Of a stretch of 64,000 nt of DNA, positions 35,204 to 44,904 are shown piece by piece. The DNA comes from JAEXOD01 sp964652025 (GTDB taxonomy: Bacteria > Bacteroidota > Ignavibacteria > Ignavibacteriales > Melioribacteraceae): assembly GCA_964652025.1 (NCBI GenBank), contig CAZYZX010000001.1, positions 558,001 through 622,000 on the forward strand, given 5' to 3'. The notes under the pieces are model-generated. The model searched no databases. It had not been told where the DNA came from and was given only the letters and a program-made list of their open reading frames with translations. The position numbers and the translations under genes are program-made. How positions within the stretch are numbered: position 1 is the stretch's first letter; the number at the start of each line of letters is the position of its first letter.

Positions 35204-36520
35204 TTATTCTTTAATTTCTGCAACAACTATTCGCATGCCTTCAACTTTAACAACTTTTATTTTTCTATTGTGATTAATATATTCATTATCTGCCACTACG
35301 TCGTATCTTTTCCCATCAATTATTACAGTACCAGATGGTCTTAGGTCCGTTAAGCTAATTCCCTCTTTATTTATAAGATGCGAGTTATCAGGTATTGAAG
35401 ATGTGTAATCTACTTTAACATCTATTGCATCAGTTAAAACTAAATTATTTAGAACAGAAGTTTTTGGTAGATATTTTAATAATATTGCAATAACAATCCC
35501 TGTTAAAACAAACGTAGCAGCAAGTTGAATTAATGCATTTGATAACATATTACTATCAACTGTTGGGAAATCCCCTATTAAGCCTAAAAATAAAGACCCA
35601 ATAACAAAAATAATTCCTAATATTCCAAAAATTCCAAAACCTGGGATGAAAAATATTTCTGCTATTATAAAAATTATTCCAACAACAAATAAAATTATCT
35701 CAAAAGCACTAGCAATATTTAGAATATATCCGCTACCAAAAAACAATATTAAAGCAATTACACCTGCGGTGCCTGGCAAGCCCCAACCTGGGGTTTTAAT
35801 TTCTGTAAATAATCCAACTAATCCTATCATAATCAATAAAGAAGATATAATTGGATTATTAAGAAATCTCACAAAATCCTCCGCCCAATTGCTCTCATTA
35901 TAAACAACGCTCGCACCATTTGCATCTAAATAATTTATAACTTCATTAATGTTAGATAACACTGTATCCGCATATCCAACTTTACGTGCTTCTTGGTAAG
36001 TTAAAGTTATTAATTTAGTGCTATCATCAGAAATATCTTTAACAAAAACTCTTTCATCAACCATACCTTCTGCTATATCAGTTCTTCTGCCGGTTCTTTC
36101 AGCTGTTGAACGCATTTCTGCTCGCATATAAGATTGATATTTTTCCGAAACTTTTTGTCCTGTTTCATTAACTACAGTGCTAGCACCAATAGAAGAACCT
36201 TTTGTCATTATTATTTTATCGCAAGAAAGAGCAATTAATGCACCAGCTGATATTGCTCGTTTATTAATAAATGCTACTGTCTTAACTTTACTATCCAAAA
36301 TAGCATCTTTTATTTCTGTGGCGGCATCTACCCTGCCGCCAAATGTATTAATATCAAAGATAATATATTTTGCATTATTACTTTCAGCTTCTTTAATAAC
36401 TCTTTTTATGTATGGTGCTAATCCTAAATCTATTTCATTATGGATATCAGCTACATAAATTTTATCTTGAGCAATTACTGAAACTGCAAAAATTATTAAA
36501 AATAATATTATCTTTTTCAT
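35204..36520 (-). CDS. nfeD: NfeD-family membrane serine protease
   Basis: This 438-residue protein is the long NfeD form. After a signal peptide (1-17) comes a ClpP-like protease domain (about 20-210) with FDINTFGGRVDAA and the nucleophile Ser91 in RAISAGALIALS; the catalytic lysine is probably Lys123 or Lys127. About four membrane segments follow (230-345), then an OB-fold NfeD domain (about 370-435) with GTVIIDGKRYDVV. Such proteins cleave stomatin/flotillin-like partners in other organisms. The floA gene lies 23 kb away in this window, so the usual pair is split. It is the last gene of the long minus-strand run. Confidence 0.9.
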   Translation of the reverse strand: MKKIILFLIIFAVSVIAQDKIYVADIHNEIDLGLAPYIKRVIKEAESNNAKYIIFDINTFGGRVDAATEIKDAILDSKVKTVAFINKRAISAGALIALSCDKIIMTKGSSIGASTVVNETGQKVSEKYQSYMRAEMRSTAERTGRRTDIAEGMVDERVFVKDISDDSTKLITLTYQEARKVGYADTVLSNINEVINYLDANGASVVYNESNWAEDFVRFLNNPIISSLLIMIGLVGLFTEIKTPGWGLPGTAGVIALILFFGSGYILNIASAFEIILFVVGIIFIIAEIFFIPGFGIFGILGIIFVIGSLFLGLIGDFPTVDSNMLSNALIQLAATFVLTGIVIAILLKYLPKTSVLNNLVLTDAIDVKVDYTSSIPDNSHLINKEGISLTDLRPSGTVIIDGKRYDVVADNEYINHNRKIKVVKVEGMRIVVAEIKE

Positions 36521-36529
36521 CTTTTTACT

Positions 36530-37417
36530 CTATTTATTTAAGAAAGCATAATTTAGCAGTTTATAAGTTAATTTAGCAGCATTAAAACTACTCATTTCAT
36601 CTTTTTTACTGGGTGCCAATTCAACAACATCTAATCCAATAATATTACGATTTTTACCGATTAAATGCAATAAATTCATAGTTTCATCCCACATTAAACC
36701 ACCTGGTTCGGGTGTGCCCGTGCCTGGTATTATGGCGGGGTCTAATCCATCAACATCAAAAGTAATATATACGTTTTGTTTTAGTGTGTTAAGCACTTCA
36801 CTTTGCCAATCTGCATATTTACCCGTTCTAATATCTCGCATGTAAAAAGTTTTAATACCGTTTTCTTTTATAAATTTGCTTTCCTCAATTGCTTGAGCTC
36901 TTATTCCAACTTGTGTAATGTCTTTAGTCATTTCTGCAACTCGTGCCATAACAGAAGCATGGGAGTATTTAGAACCTTGATATGAATCTCGCAAATCAGA
37001 GTGAGCATCAAACTGCAGAATACTAATATCTTTATAATGTTCTAAGTGTGCTTTTATTGGTGCAGAGCTAATTGAATGCTCGCCACCCAAAACTATAACA
37101 AACTTTCCTAATTCTATCATTTCTTTAGTAGCTTTATAAATTAAATCTAATGACTTTTTAGGACTAAGGTTTTCAAAATTTAGTTCTTCTAAAGTACAAA
37201 TCCCCTTTTCAAAACAAAGCTCTCTATCAATTTCTTCATCATAAAATTCAACATAATGGGAAGCTGCTATTAATGATTTTGGACCTTTTGCAGTTCCTTT
37301 TCCATAGCTAACAGTTTTTTCATAAGGAGCAGAAATAATAACAATTTTAGAATTTTCTAAATTAGAATATTCTTTTTCTATTGCTAAAAAATTACTTTTT
37401 ATTCCTAATTCTTTCAC
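36530..37417 (-). CDS. speB: Agmatinase-like ureohydrolase
   Basis: A 295-residue arginase-superfamily enzyme. Metal motifs are LGGEHSI, QFDAHSDLRD and FDVDGLDPA, in the standard order. The sequence IPGTGTPEPGG is typical of agmatinase, which turns agmatine into putrescine and urea for polyamine synthesis. Other ureohydrolases (guanidinobutyrase and so on) are possible. The start codon is GTG, directly after the TAA of ribBA, with SD AGAGGT in the end of ribBA, so translation is coupled. No arginine decarboxylase gene is in the window. Confidence 0.88.
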   Translation of the reverse strand: MKELGIKSNFLAIEKEYSNLENSKIVIISAPYEKTVSYGKGTAKGPKSLIAASHYVEFYDEEIDRELCFEKGICTLEELNFENLSPKKSLDLIYKATKEMIELGKFVIVLGGEHSISSAPIKAHLEHYKDISILQFDAHSDLRDSYQGSKYSHASVMARVAEMTKDITQVGIRAQAIEESKFIKENGIKTFYMRDIRTGKYADWQSEVLNTLKQNVYITFDVDGLDPAIIPGTGTPEPGGLMWDETMNLLHLIGKNRNIIGLDVVELAPSKKDEMSSFNAAKLTYKLLNYAFLNK

Positions 37418-38635
37418 TTATACCTCTTCTTTAAATTCTTTGTTTAAGATAAAATGCCCTAACTTATCTCGTTTAGTTTTAAGATATCGTTTATTTTTTT
37501 CATTAGGCAAAATTTCAATCGGAATCCTTTCTACTATTTCAATACCATATCCTTTCAATCCAATAATCTTTTTAGGATTATTGGTAAGCAATTTAATTTT
37601 AACAATCCCTAAATCGTGCAAAATCTGAGCACCAATTCCATAATCACGCAAATCAGCTTTAAATCCTAATTCTAAATTTGCTTCAACTGTATCTTTCCCT
37701 TTATCTTGCAAATGATAAGCCTTAATTTTATTACCTAACCCTATACCACGTCCTTCTTGACGCATATAAAGCAACACACCACGTCCTTCTTTTTCAATTA
37801 ATTTAATAGAATGAATTAATTGGTCATGACAATCACACCGCATTGAATGAAAAACATCACCTGTAAGACACTCTGAGTGCACCCTTACTAATACAGGTTC
37901 GCTAGTTGTTATATCACCTTTTATTAAAGCTACATGCTCTTTATTATCTTGTAGCGATTTATATGCAGTAAGCTTAAACTGACCAAAATGTGTGGGGAAA
38001 TCAATTGTTTCAATTTTTTCAATTAATTTCTCTTTTTTCATTCTATACCTAATTAGCTCAGTAACGGTTAGTATTTTAAGATTAAATTTTTCCGCTATTT
38101 TTATTAAATCATCTAACCTTGCCATCGACCCATCATCATTCAAAATCTCACATAATACTCCAGTTGGAAAAACATTTGCCATTTTACAAAGGTCTATAAC
38201 CGCTTCTGTATGACCTGCTCTGCGTAATACACCTTCATCAACTGCTAGTAATGGAAATATATGACCAGGTCTACCAAAATCCTCTGGTTTAGAATTTGGG
38301 TCTGATAATTTTTTTATTGTTATTGCTCTATCATAGGCACTAATACCTGTGGTTGTGCCTTCTAAAGCATCTACAGTTATTGTAAATTGTGTTCCATGTA
38401 AAGCGGAATTATTGCCAACCATAAGCTCTAAATTTAATCTATCTAAAGATCCTTTAGTCATAGGTGTACAAATCATTCCTCTACCATGTTTTGCCATAAA
38501 ATTAACTTTTTCTGGCGTAATAAACTGACCAGCACAAACAAAGTCTCCTTCGTTTTCCCTGTCTTCTTCATCAACAACTATAAGAATTTCGCCATTTTTT
38601 ATTAATTCTATGGCTTCTTCAACTGAACAAAACAT
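37418..38635 (-). CDS. ribBA: Bifunctional riboflavin enzyme RibBA
   Basis: This 405-residue fusion makes both precursors of riboflavin. The N-terminal 3,4-dihydroxy-2-butanone 4-phosphate synthase (about 1-200) has DEEDRENEGDFV near 22-33 and RAGHTEA. The C-terminal GTP cyclohydrolase II (about 205-400) has the zinc site SECLTGDVFHSMRCDCHDQ, followed by MRQEGRGIGL. Both halves look intact. Its ATG overlaps the yajC stop by one base and its stop abuts speB. No FMN riboswitch is visible upstream, as the gene lies inside an operon. Confidence 0.95.
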   Translation of the reverse strand: MFCSVEEAIELIKNGEILIVVDEEDRENEGDFVCAGQFITPEKVNFMAKHGRGMICTPMTKGSLDRLNLELMVGNNSALHGTQFTITVDALEGTTTGISAYDRAITIKKLSDPNSKPEDFGRPGHIFPLLAVDEGVLRRAGHTEAVIDLCKMANVFPTGVLCEILNDDGSMARLDDLIKIAEKFNLKILTVTELIRYRMKKEKLIEKIETIDFPTHFGQFKLTAYKSLQDNKEHVALIKGDITTSEPVLVRVHSECLTGDVFHSMRCDCHDQLIHSIKLIEKEGRGVLLYMRQEGRGIGLGNKIKAYHLQDKGKDTVEANLELGFKADLRDYGIGAQILHDLGIVKIKLLTNNPKKIIGLKGYGIEIVERIPIEILPNEKNKRYLKTKRDKLGHFILNKEFKEEV

Positions 38636-38943
38636 TATTTCCCTTCACTTAATACTGTGGAAATTGCACTTCTTTCAATTTTAACTTTAATATTATTACC
38701 TAAATCTAATAATACTGTTTTATCTTCTAAACCGGCAATAACACCATGTAATCCACCACTTGTAATAACTTTATCACCTTTCTTTAGTGCATTTAATAAA
38801 GCTTCTCTTTCTTTTGCTCTTTTCTGTTGAGGTCTAATGATCATAAAATAAAAAATAGCAAATATTGCTCCAAACATTATTAATGTAGATATTAGGCTTC
38901 CTCCACCATTTGGGCTTTGTTGTAATGCAAAAATTAAGTTCAT
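38635..38943 (-). CDS. yajC: Preprotein translocase accessory subunit YajC
   Basis: The 102-residue protein has a single membrane segment (about 18-38) followed by FMIIRPQQKRAKEREALLNAL and GDKVITSGGLHGVIAG, the standard YajC pattern. YajC is part of the SecDF-YajC complex that assists protein export. The gene overlaps tgt by 4 bp upstream and ribBA by 1 bp downstream. The tgt-yajC order is widespread in bacteria, and secD/secF often follow; here ribBA follows instead. Confidence 0.93.
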   Translation of the reverse strand: MNLIFALQQSPNGGGSLISTLIMFGAIFAIFYFMIIRPQQKRAKEREALLNALKKGDKVITSGGLHGVIAGLEDKTVLLDLGNNIKVKIERSAISTVLSEGK

Positions 38944-40103
38944 TTTTCCTCCATGTTATTTTTTATATTTTTTGTTATTTTTTTTATTATTAATTCTTTC
39001 CATTCAGTAAATGTTTCATTTTTAATATGTTCTCTAGCTTCTCTAATTAAATTTAAATAAAACGTTAAGTTGTGAATTGTAGCTAATTCTAATGCTAATA
39101 TTTCTTTAGCTACAAATAAATGCCTTAAATAAGCTCTGCTAAAATTTTTACAAGTATAGCAATTACATGTATCATCAACGGGTCTAAAATCAGTCTTATA
39201 AATTGCATTTCTAATTGTCAAATAACCTTTTTTAGTAAATAAGTATGCATTTCTGGCATTTCTTGTAGGCATAACACAATCAAACATGTCAATACCTCGT
39301 GCAATACCTTCTAAAATATTTTCAGGACGTCCAACACCCATTAAATATCTAGGTTTATTGTTTGGCATAAAATCAGTAGTAAAATTAATTATATCATACA
39401 TTTGTTCAGTTGGTTCCCCTACTGCAAGCCCACCAATAGCATATCCATTAAAATCTATTGCTGTAATTGCTTTAGCACTTATTTCTCGTAAATCTTTATA
39501 AACGCTACCTTGTATTATTCCAAACAAAGCTTGCGAATGATCATATAATGGCTTAGTATTATCAAAAGCTTCTTTATTTAGCAAAGCCCAATTGCTGGTT
39601 AGTTCGGAAGATTTTTTAGCATAGTCATAATCACAAGGATAAGGGGTGCATTCATCTAATACCATCATAATATCAGAACCAATTGAACGTTGTATCCCAA
39701 TAACTTTTTCTGGTGTAAAAAAATGCTTACTACCATCTAAATGACTTATAAACTCAACGCCATCTTGTTTTAGCTTTCGCAATTCATTTAAACTAAATAT
39801 TTGGAACCCACCACTATCTGTAAGTATAGGTCTATTCCAATTTATAAATTTATGTAATCCACCAGCTGCTTCTAATACTTCTGTGGTTGGTCTTAAATAT
39901 AGATGATATGTATTAGATAATATTATTTCCGCATTTATTTCATCGCTTAATATCCTTTGGGAAATTGCCTTTACACTGCCTTGAGTTCCTACAGGCATAA
40001 AAATCGGTGTGTTTATAACTCCATGATCAGTTGTTATTTTTCCTAATCTAGCTTTACTTTTTGCATCAGTTTTTAATAATTCAAATTTCAATTTATTATC
40101 CAA
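38940..40103 (-). CDS. tgt: tRNA-guanine transglycosylase
   Basis: A 387-residue enzyme that swaps guanine 34 in certain tRNAs for the queuosine precursor preQ1. Seen here are LTDSGGFQIFSL with the active-site aspartate, the GGLAVGE loop, VMPTRNARN and the zinc cluster CNCYTCKNFSRAYLRH. It is full length for bacterial Tgt. It overlaps yajC by 4 bp and follows the rhodanese-like gene by 8 bp. Other queuosine genes (queA, queC-F) are not in the window. Confidence 0.95.
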   Translation of the reverse strand: MDNKLKFELLKTDAKSKARLGKITTDHGVINTPIFMPVGTQGSVKAISQRILSDEINAEIILSNTYHLYLRPTTEVLEAAGGLHKFINWNRPILTDSGGFQIFSLNELRKLKQDGVEFISHLDGSKHFFTPEKVIGIQRSIGSDIMMVLDECTPYPCDYDYAKKSSELTSNWALLNKEAFDNTKPLYDHSQALFGIIQGSVYKDLREISAKAITAIDFNGYAIGGLAVGEPTEQMYDIINFTTDFMPNNKPRYLMGVGRPENILEGIARGIDMFDCVMPTRNARNAYLFTKKGYLTIRNAIYKTDFRPVDDTCNCYTCKNFSRAYLRHLFVAKEILALELATIHNLTFYLNLIREAREHIKNETFTEWKELIIKKITKNIKNNMEEK

Positions 40104-40111
40104 AAATTATT

Positions 40112-40480
40112 TCAAAAATCAGTCTCGGTAGGTCCATAATAATTTGTAATTCCACCTGTTAAATTTGTTATTTTCTTAAAGCCTAATTCATTCATAATAT
40201 TACAAGCTTTAACACTTCTTATTCCTCTTCTACAATAAACAAAGTACTCCAATTCTCTATCTAATTTAGATATTTCATCAATAAAATTTTCCTTATAAAA
40301 ATCAATTAGTAATGCATTAGGGATTCGAACTTCTTGATGCTCTTCAAGTGTTCTCACATCAATTAATACTGCATTTTCGGTCTTATTAAATATCTCAAGA
40401 AATTCCTGCCAAGTTAAATCCCTAAATTTTTGTTGTGATTTTGGCTCGTTGTTCTTAGTAAATCTATTAAAAATATTCAT
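40112..40480 (-). CDS. Single-domain rhodanese-like protein
   Basis: The 122-residue protein contains one rhodanese domain (about 25-118). The active-site loop is YCRRGIRS with Cys83, so the catalytic cysteine is kept, and VLIDVRTLEEHQEVRIPNA matches the family start. Possible roles are sulfur relay or detoxification; tgt next door modifies tRNA but does not need sulfur, so the neighbourhood gives no strong clue. It lies 16 bp after the CNNM/CorC gene. Confidence 0.85.
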   Translation of the reverse strand: MNIFNRFTKNNEPKSQQKFRDLTWQEFLEIFNKTENAVLIDVRTLEEHQEVRIPNALLIDFYKENFIDEISKLDRELEYFVYCRRGIRSVKACNIMNELGFKKITNLTGGITNYYGPTETDF

Positions 40481-40496
40481 TTTTTCCTCTTATTTT

Positions 40497-41726
40497 TTAA
40501 TCTAATTCTAAATTTTCCAATGTTAATTTAACTAAAATTATCCTTTTTAAGTCAGAATTTAGTATGTGAAAATTATACTTGTCTATCTTTACTTTTTCAC
40601 CTTTTAATGGAATTCTATTTAACTTACTAATTATAAACCCTGCAACAGTTTCATAATCACCAATTGGAATATCTAAATTAAATTTTTCGTTAAGTAAATC
40701 AACTTCTGCTTTTCCACTTATCACAAAGGAATTCGTATCAATTTGTTTGTAAACAAAATCTTCGTTTAAGTCAAATTCATCATTTATTTCCCCTAAAACT
40801 TCCTCTAAAATATCTTCTACGGTAACAATTCCAGCAGTTCCACCAAATTCATCAACAACCACTGCAATTGAAGCATGTTTTGCCAAAAATTCATTTAGCA
40901 TGTCTAAACTTTTTTTGGTTTCGGGTACAAAGATTATTGGACGCAATATTTCTTTAATATTTTTGGGTCTCTTAAATAAATCATATGCTATTATAACCCC
41001 TTTTATATCATCTAAAGTTTCCTCATAAACTATTAATTTAGAGTATCCAGACTCAATAAATAATTTATAAACTTCTTTTATATCTGAATCTATTTCCACA
41101 CCCACAATTTCTGTCCTTGGCTTCATTGCTTCATATACTTTTTGGTTACCAAATTCAACAACATTTTTTAATATATTAGACTGTTCTTCATCTACTACAC
41201 CAGCTTCGGTACTCTCTTCAATTAATTCATTTATATCATCTCTATCAAATAAGTGAAGAAGTGTCTCGTTTTTAGTATTACTTTGGTTTTCTTTTGATGA
41301 TACAAAGAAAGTTATTCCTTTTATTACAGGGTATAAAATAATTGTTAAAAAACGAACTGGTATAATGAACATACTTAGTACTTTATCTGCTGATTCTCTT
41401 GCAAGGTATTTAGGAATTAACTCTCCAAAAAGCAGTAATATAATAGTAGAAAACATTAACACATATATATCATTAAGCTTAAATTTTTCTATTGCGATAT
41501 AGGAAAAAACGGACGCAAAAGATATATTAACGATATTATTGGAAATTAAAATAGTTGTAAAAAAAACTTCTGGATATTTTAAATAATAATTAGATACCTT
41601 TGCAGAGTATTTATTTTTTCTTGCTCTTAATTCAATTTTAATTTTATTTGCAGTAATGTAAGCTATTTCTGTAGAAGAAAATATTCCACTTAATATCAAT
41701 AATAAAATTAAGAAATAAATTTCCAT
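40497..41726 (-). CDS. CNNM/CorC (HlyC) family membrane protein
   Basis: This 409-residue protein has the CNNM transmembrane domain (DUF21, about 1-170, with FSSTEIAYITANKIKIE and GELIPKYLARESA), a CBS domain pair (about 190-310, AVVVDEFGGTAGIVTVED) and a CorC_HlyC C-terminal domain (about 320-405). Such proteins are linked to magnesium or cobalt efflux, and some are annotated as hemolysins without evidence. In this phylum close relatives include GldE of the gliding motility system, but no gld gene is near. It lies 1 bp from the lipoprotein gene. Confidence 0.88.
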   Translation of the reverse strand: MEIYFLILLLILSGIFSSTEIAYITANKIKIELRARKNKYSAKVSNYYLKYPEVFFTTILISNNIVNISFASVFSYIAIEKFKLNDIYVLMFSTIILLLFGELIPKYLARESADKVLSMFIIPVRFLTIILYPVIKGITFFVSSKENQSNTKNETLLHLFDRDDINELIEESTEAGVVDEEQSNILKNVVEFGNQKVYEAMKPRTEIVGVEIDSDIKEVYKLFIESGYSKLIVYEETLDDIKGVIIAYDLFKRPKNIKEILRPIIFVPETKKSLDMLNEFLAKHASIAVVVDEFGGTAGIVTVEDILEEVLGEINDEFDLNEDFVYKQIDTNSFVISGKAEVDLLNEKFNLDIPIGDYETVAGFIISKLNRIPLKGEKVKIDKYNFHILNSDLKRIILVKLTLENLELD

Positions 41727-41727
41727 T

Positions 41728-42198
41728 TTAGTAAACTACATCAATTTTAATATTTTTAATTAATTTTTCGTAATAATTATTATTATCAACAAAAATAAAT
41801 TTAACATCTACTAATTTATTGTAATCAAAATTATCTGGTAACAATGTATCTTCAAATGTTGATACAATAATATTCCTTTTATTTTTAGATTTAAATGCTG
41901 GATTTTCTTTATATATAGGCTTAAAGCTGTATACAACATTATCCTCTTGAAAAACAATAATTTTTAATAACTTTATTTTTTGAAAATCATAGTTAGTGTT
42001 TTTATTTATTATTATATCAGACGACAATTTAAGATTATCTGTACTTACAGTTCGTGGCATTTTATCAACCCATATATAAATACTATTTATATTCAAATCT
42101 AATATATCATTTTTGTTAAAGCTAGTTTTTGTTGTTGAAGCACAAGCATATAAGCTAATAAAAGTTAGAACTAATATATATTTATTTTTAAATAACAT
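41728..42198 (-). CDS. Small lipoprotein of unknown function
   Basis: A 156-residue protein with a lipoprotein signal peptide: lysines, a hydrophobic run and the lipobox SLYAC with Cys19. After the cysteine comes a Ser/Thr-rich linker and a beta-rich domain of about 120 residues that I do not recognise. It begins 11 bp inside the end of the ubiA-like gene. No function can be assigned from this sequence. Confidence 0.7.
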   Translation of the reverse strand: MLFKNKYILVLTFISLYACASTTKTSFNKNDILDLNINSIYIWVDKMPRTVSTDNLKLSSDIIINKNTNYDFQKIKLLKIIVFQEDNVVYSFKPIYKENPAFKSKNKRNIIVSTFEDTLLPDNFDYNKLVDVKFIFVDNNNYYEKLIKNIKIDVVY

Positions 42199-43057
42199 AT
42201 ATAATAATTATTATACTAATAACATATAAAAATATATTTAATAACATGGGATAATCTTTAATTACTGCATCAATAGGATTTTCCCCAAAACGTTTTAGAT
42301 AAATTAAATACATATATCTAAAAATACCATATAAAACAAAAATAATAGTAAAAATAAGATTTTCACTATGAAAATTTTGAATAGTGCTTGGAGAAACAGC
42401 ATATAATGCATAAGAAACAATTAATCCCCCAGCAGTAATTGTGGTCAATTGCTCTAAAAATGGTAGAGAATATTTTCTAAGTACTTTTCTTGTTCTTTCA
42501 TTTTCTGCTGTATAAGCTAATTCACTTCTTCTTTTAATAACTGCTAAAAATAATGAAACAAACAAAGTACTTAAAATTAACCAATTAGATACAGGTACTT
42601 CAATTACAAATGCACCAGCTAAAATCCTAATTACAAATCCCGAAGCTAAAGTTAATATGTCTAATATTACTATGTTTTTTAACTTAATTGTATATGCTGT
42701 ATTTAATAATAAATAAAGAATTAAGAGCAGACAAAAACTAAAATTAAAATAAAAAAATCCGGGTATAATTAAAATTACAAAAAAAACTAAAATAATTATT
42801 GCATTTTTAATAGAAACTAATCCTGCAGCAATAGGTCTAAACTTTTTTATCGGATGTTCTCTGTCATTTTCAACGTCTATAATATCGTTGAATATATAAA
42901 CAATACTACTAACTAATGAAAATTGGAAAAATGCAAAAAATGATAATTGAAAATAATCTAAATTTGTAAGTTTTTTTGCAAATACCAATGGAACAAAAAT
43001 AAATATATTTTTAATCCATTGTGTTAACCGTATTAATTTAATATAATTTTTAAACAT
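42188..43057 (-). CDS. UbiA-family prenyltransferase, phosphoribosyl-prenyl synthase-like
   Basis: At 289 residues with about eight helices this is a UbiA-superfamily enzyme. The magnesium/prenyl-phosphate motif reads NDIIDVENDREHPIKKFRP (about 59-77). The N-terminal LTQWIKNIFIFVPLVFAKK and the HPIKKFRPIAAG tail are typical of decaprenyl-phosphate phosphoribosyltransferase-like proteins, which attach ribose phosphate to a polyprenyl phosphate, rather than of quinone-synthesis UbiA or MenA. Substrate assignment is inference; no DprE1/E2 partners are visible. It lies 8 bp after mutL. Confidence 0.82.
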   Translation of the reverse strand: MFKNYIKLIRLTQWIKNIFIFVPLVFAKKLTNLDYFQLSFFAFFQFSLVSSIVYIFNDIIDVENDREHPIKKFRPIAAGLVSIKNAIIILVFFVILIIPGFFYFNFSFCLLLILYLLLNTAYTIKLKNIVILDILTLASGFVIRILAGAFVIEVPVSNWLILSTLFVSLFLAVIKRRSELAYTAENERTRKVLRKYSLPFLEQLTTITAGGLIVSYALYAVSPSTIQNFHSENLIFTIIFVLYGIFRYMYLIYLKRFGENPIDAVIKDYPMLLNIFLYVISIIIIIYVI

Positions 43058-43065
43058 TACATGTA

Positions 43066-44904
43066 TTAGCTTGTTCTTCCAAAACGTTTGTCAAATTCTG
43101 ATAATGGAATTTTTATAACAATAGGTCTACCGTGTGGGCAAACATAAGGCATTTTTGTTGCAAAAAGCTTATCTACTAATGCCCTCATTTCTTGCTCGCT
43201 TAATCTATCCCCAGCTTTTATAGCTGCTTTGCAAGAAAATGATTTAGCTATATTATCCACAACTTCTAAATTTCCTAATTGTAAATTTTGTCTATATTCG
43301 TCTAATATTTCTATTAATATTTTCCGTTCTTCACCTGGCTTTATTTCGTAAGGTAAGCCATAAATTACTATATTATAGTTATTTTGAAACTTTATTTCAA
43401 AACCAAGTGAAAATAGTTTTTCTCTAAGTTCTAGTGCCAACTCATAATCGCCTGGTTCTAATTTAATCGACTGTGGGAACAATAATTGTTGTGATAACGA
43501 ACCTTGCTTATTTATAGAATTTAATGCAGTTTCATAAAGTATTCTTTCATGTGCAACGTGTTGGTCAATAATCATTAAACCAGACTTTACTTGTGTTAAA
43601 ATATATTTATTGTGTAATGAAACTATAAATGGTGATGATGCTTCTTCACTTCCAGAATTAAAATCAATTTGTTGATGATATATCTCAAAGCTCTTTTTTT
43701 CACTAAATGGCTCGTTTGCAGAACCAATTTCTACATTATTATTAATTTCATCACTTATTGCTCCAAAAATGCGGTCAATTTCGTCTTCACTAAAAATACT
43801 GCTATTAGATTTATTTTGTGGTCTATCAGAATAATCATTTTTCTTTATCGGTACATAGTCATTATAGTTAATTTTCGAAATATTTGGCTCAGAATCTGTA
43901 AACTTCATATTTGGTACTAAGTCGTAACTACCAATACTTTTTTTAATAACTGCATTTACAAATAAATAGATATCTCTTTCTTCATCAAATTTTACTTCAA
44001 GTTTTGATGGATGAACATTTATATCAATTTTTGAAGGGTCTATTTCTAAAAATAAAATAAAAAAAGGATAATCACCCTTTTCTAATATATTTTCAAATGC
44101 AGAAAAAACTGCATGATTAACTATTTTGCTATTAACATATCTTTTATTTAAAAATAATATTTGTTCAGATTTACTTTTCCTAAGATAAGTAGGCTTGGCA
44201 ATATATCCATATATGGATAAGTACTCTGTAAACTCTTTTACTTCAATTAATGAATCTAATATTTTGTTTCCAAATACTGCATCAATTCTTTCACTTAAAT
44301 TTTGTTTTGGTAAATCAAAAATTAAATCATCATCTACATAAAACTTAAAAGATATTTCTGGATGACTAATTGAAATTTTTTTGAAAGTTTCTGTAAGATG
44401 TTTTAATTCTGTAGAATTACTCTTTAAAAAATTCCTTCTAGCAGGTGTATTATAAAATAAGTTTTTAACAGATATAGAAGTACCTACGTTAGCCGCTCCC
44501 TTTTCTATAGTAATATTATTATTTTCATTTACCTTTATTATCGTTCCTAATTCATCATTTACTGTTTTTGTTTTAATTTCCAGTAAGCTTACAGCAGCAA
44601 TTGCGCTTAATGCTTCTCCTCTAAATCCAAAAGTTTTAATTGCTTCTAAATCTTCATAGGTTCTAATTTTACTAGTTGCATGACGTTGTATGCTTAATAT
44701 TGCGTCTTCTTCAGTCATGCCTTCGCCATTATCTATAATTTGTACAAGGCTTTTCCCCGCATTTCTTATTACAACTTCAATATTATTTGCTCTGGCATCT
44801 ATAGAGTTTTCTAACAACTCCTTTAACACAGATTCTGGCCTTTGAACAACTTCGCCGGCAGCTATTTTATTTGCTATATAATCAGGTAATATATTAATTT
44901 TCAT
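43066..44904 (-). CDS. mutL: DNA mismatch repair protein MutL with endonuclease motifs
   Basis: The 612-residue protein has the GHKL ATPase N-terminal domain: IAAGEVVQRPESVLKELLEN, DNGEGM and FGFRGEALSAIA. The C-terminal domain keeps the endonuclease site in DQHVAHERILYE (the usual DQHAxxExxxxE with Ala to Val), SCKAAIKAG and CPHGRP, so it should nick DNA as in bacteria without MutH. A linker of about 80 residues separates the domains. It overlaps the folA gene by 11 bp and precedes the ubiA-like gene. mutS is not in the window. Confidence 0.95.
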   Translation of the reverse strand: MKINILPDYIANKIAAGEVVQRPESVLKELLENSIDARANNIEVVIRNAGKSLVQIIDNGEGMTEEDAILSIQRHATSKIRTYEDLEAIKTFGFRGEALSAIAAVSLLEIKTKTVNDELGTIIKVNENNNITIEKGAANVGTSISVKNLFYNTPARRNFLKSNSTELKHLTETFKKISISHPEISFKFYVDDDLIFDLPKQNLSERIDAVFGNKILDSLIEVKEFTEYLSIYGYIAKPTYLRKSKSEQILFLNKRYVNSKIVNHAVFSAFENILEKGDYPFFILFLEIDPSKIDINVHPSKLEVKFDEERDIYLFVNAVIKKSIGSYDLVPNMKFTDSEPNISKINYNDYVPIKKNDYSDRPQNKSNSSIFSEDEIDRIFGAISDEINNNVEIGSANEPFSEKKSFEIYHQQIDFNSGSEEASSPFIVSLHNKYILTQVKSGLMIIDQHVAHERILYETALNSINKQGSLSQQLLFPQSIKLEPGDYELALELREKLFSLGFEIKFQNNYNIVIYGLPYEIKPGEERKILIEILDEYRQNLQLGNLEVVDNIAKSFSCKAAIKAGDRLSEQEMRALVDKLFATKMPYVCPHGRPIVIKIPLSEFDKRFGRTS

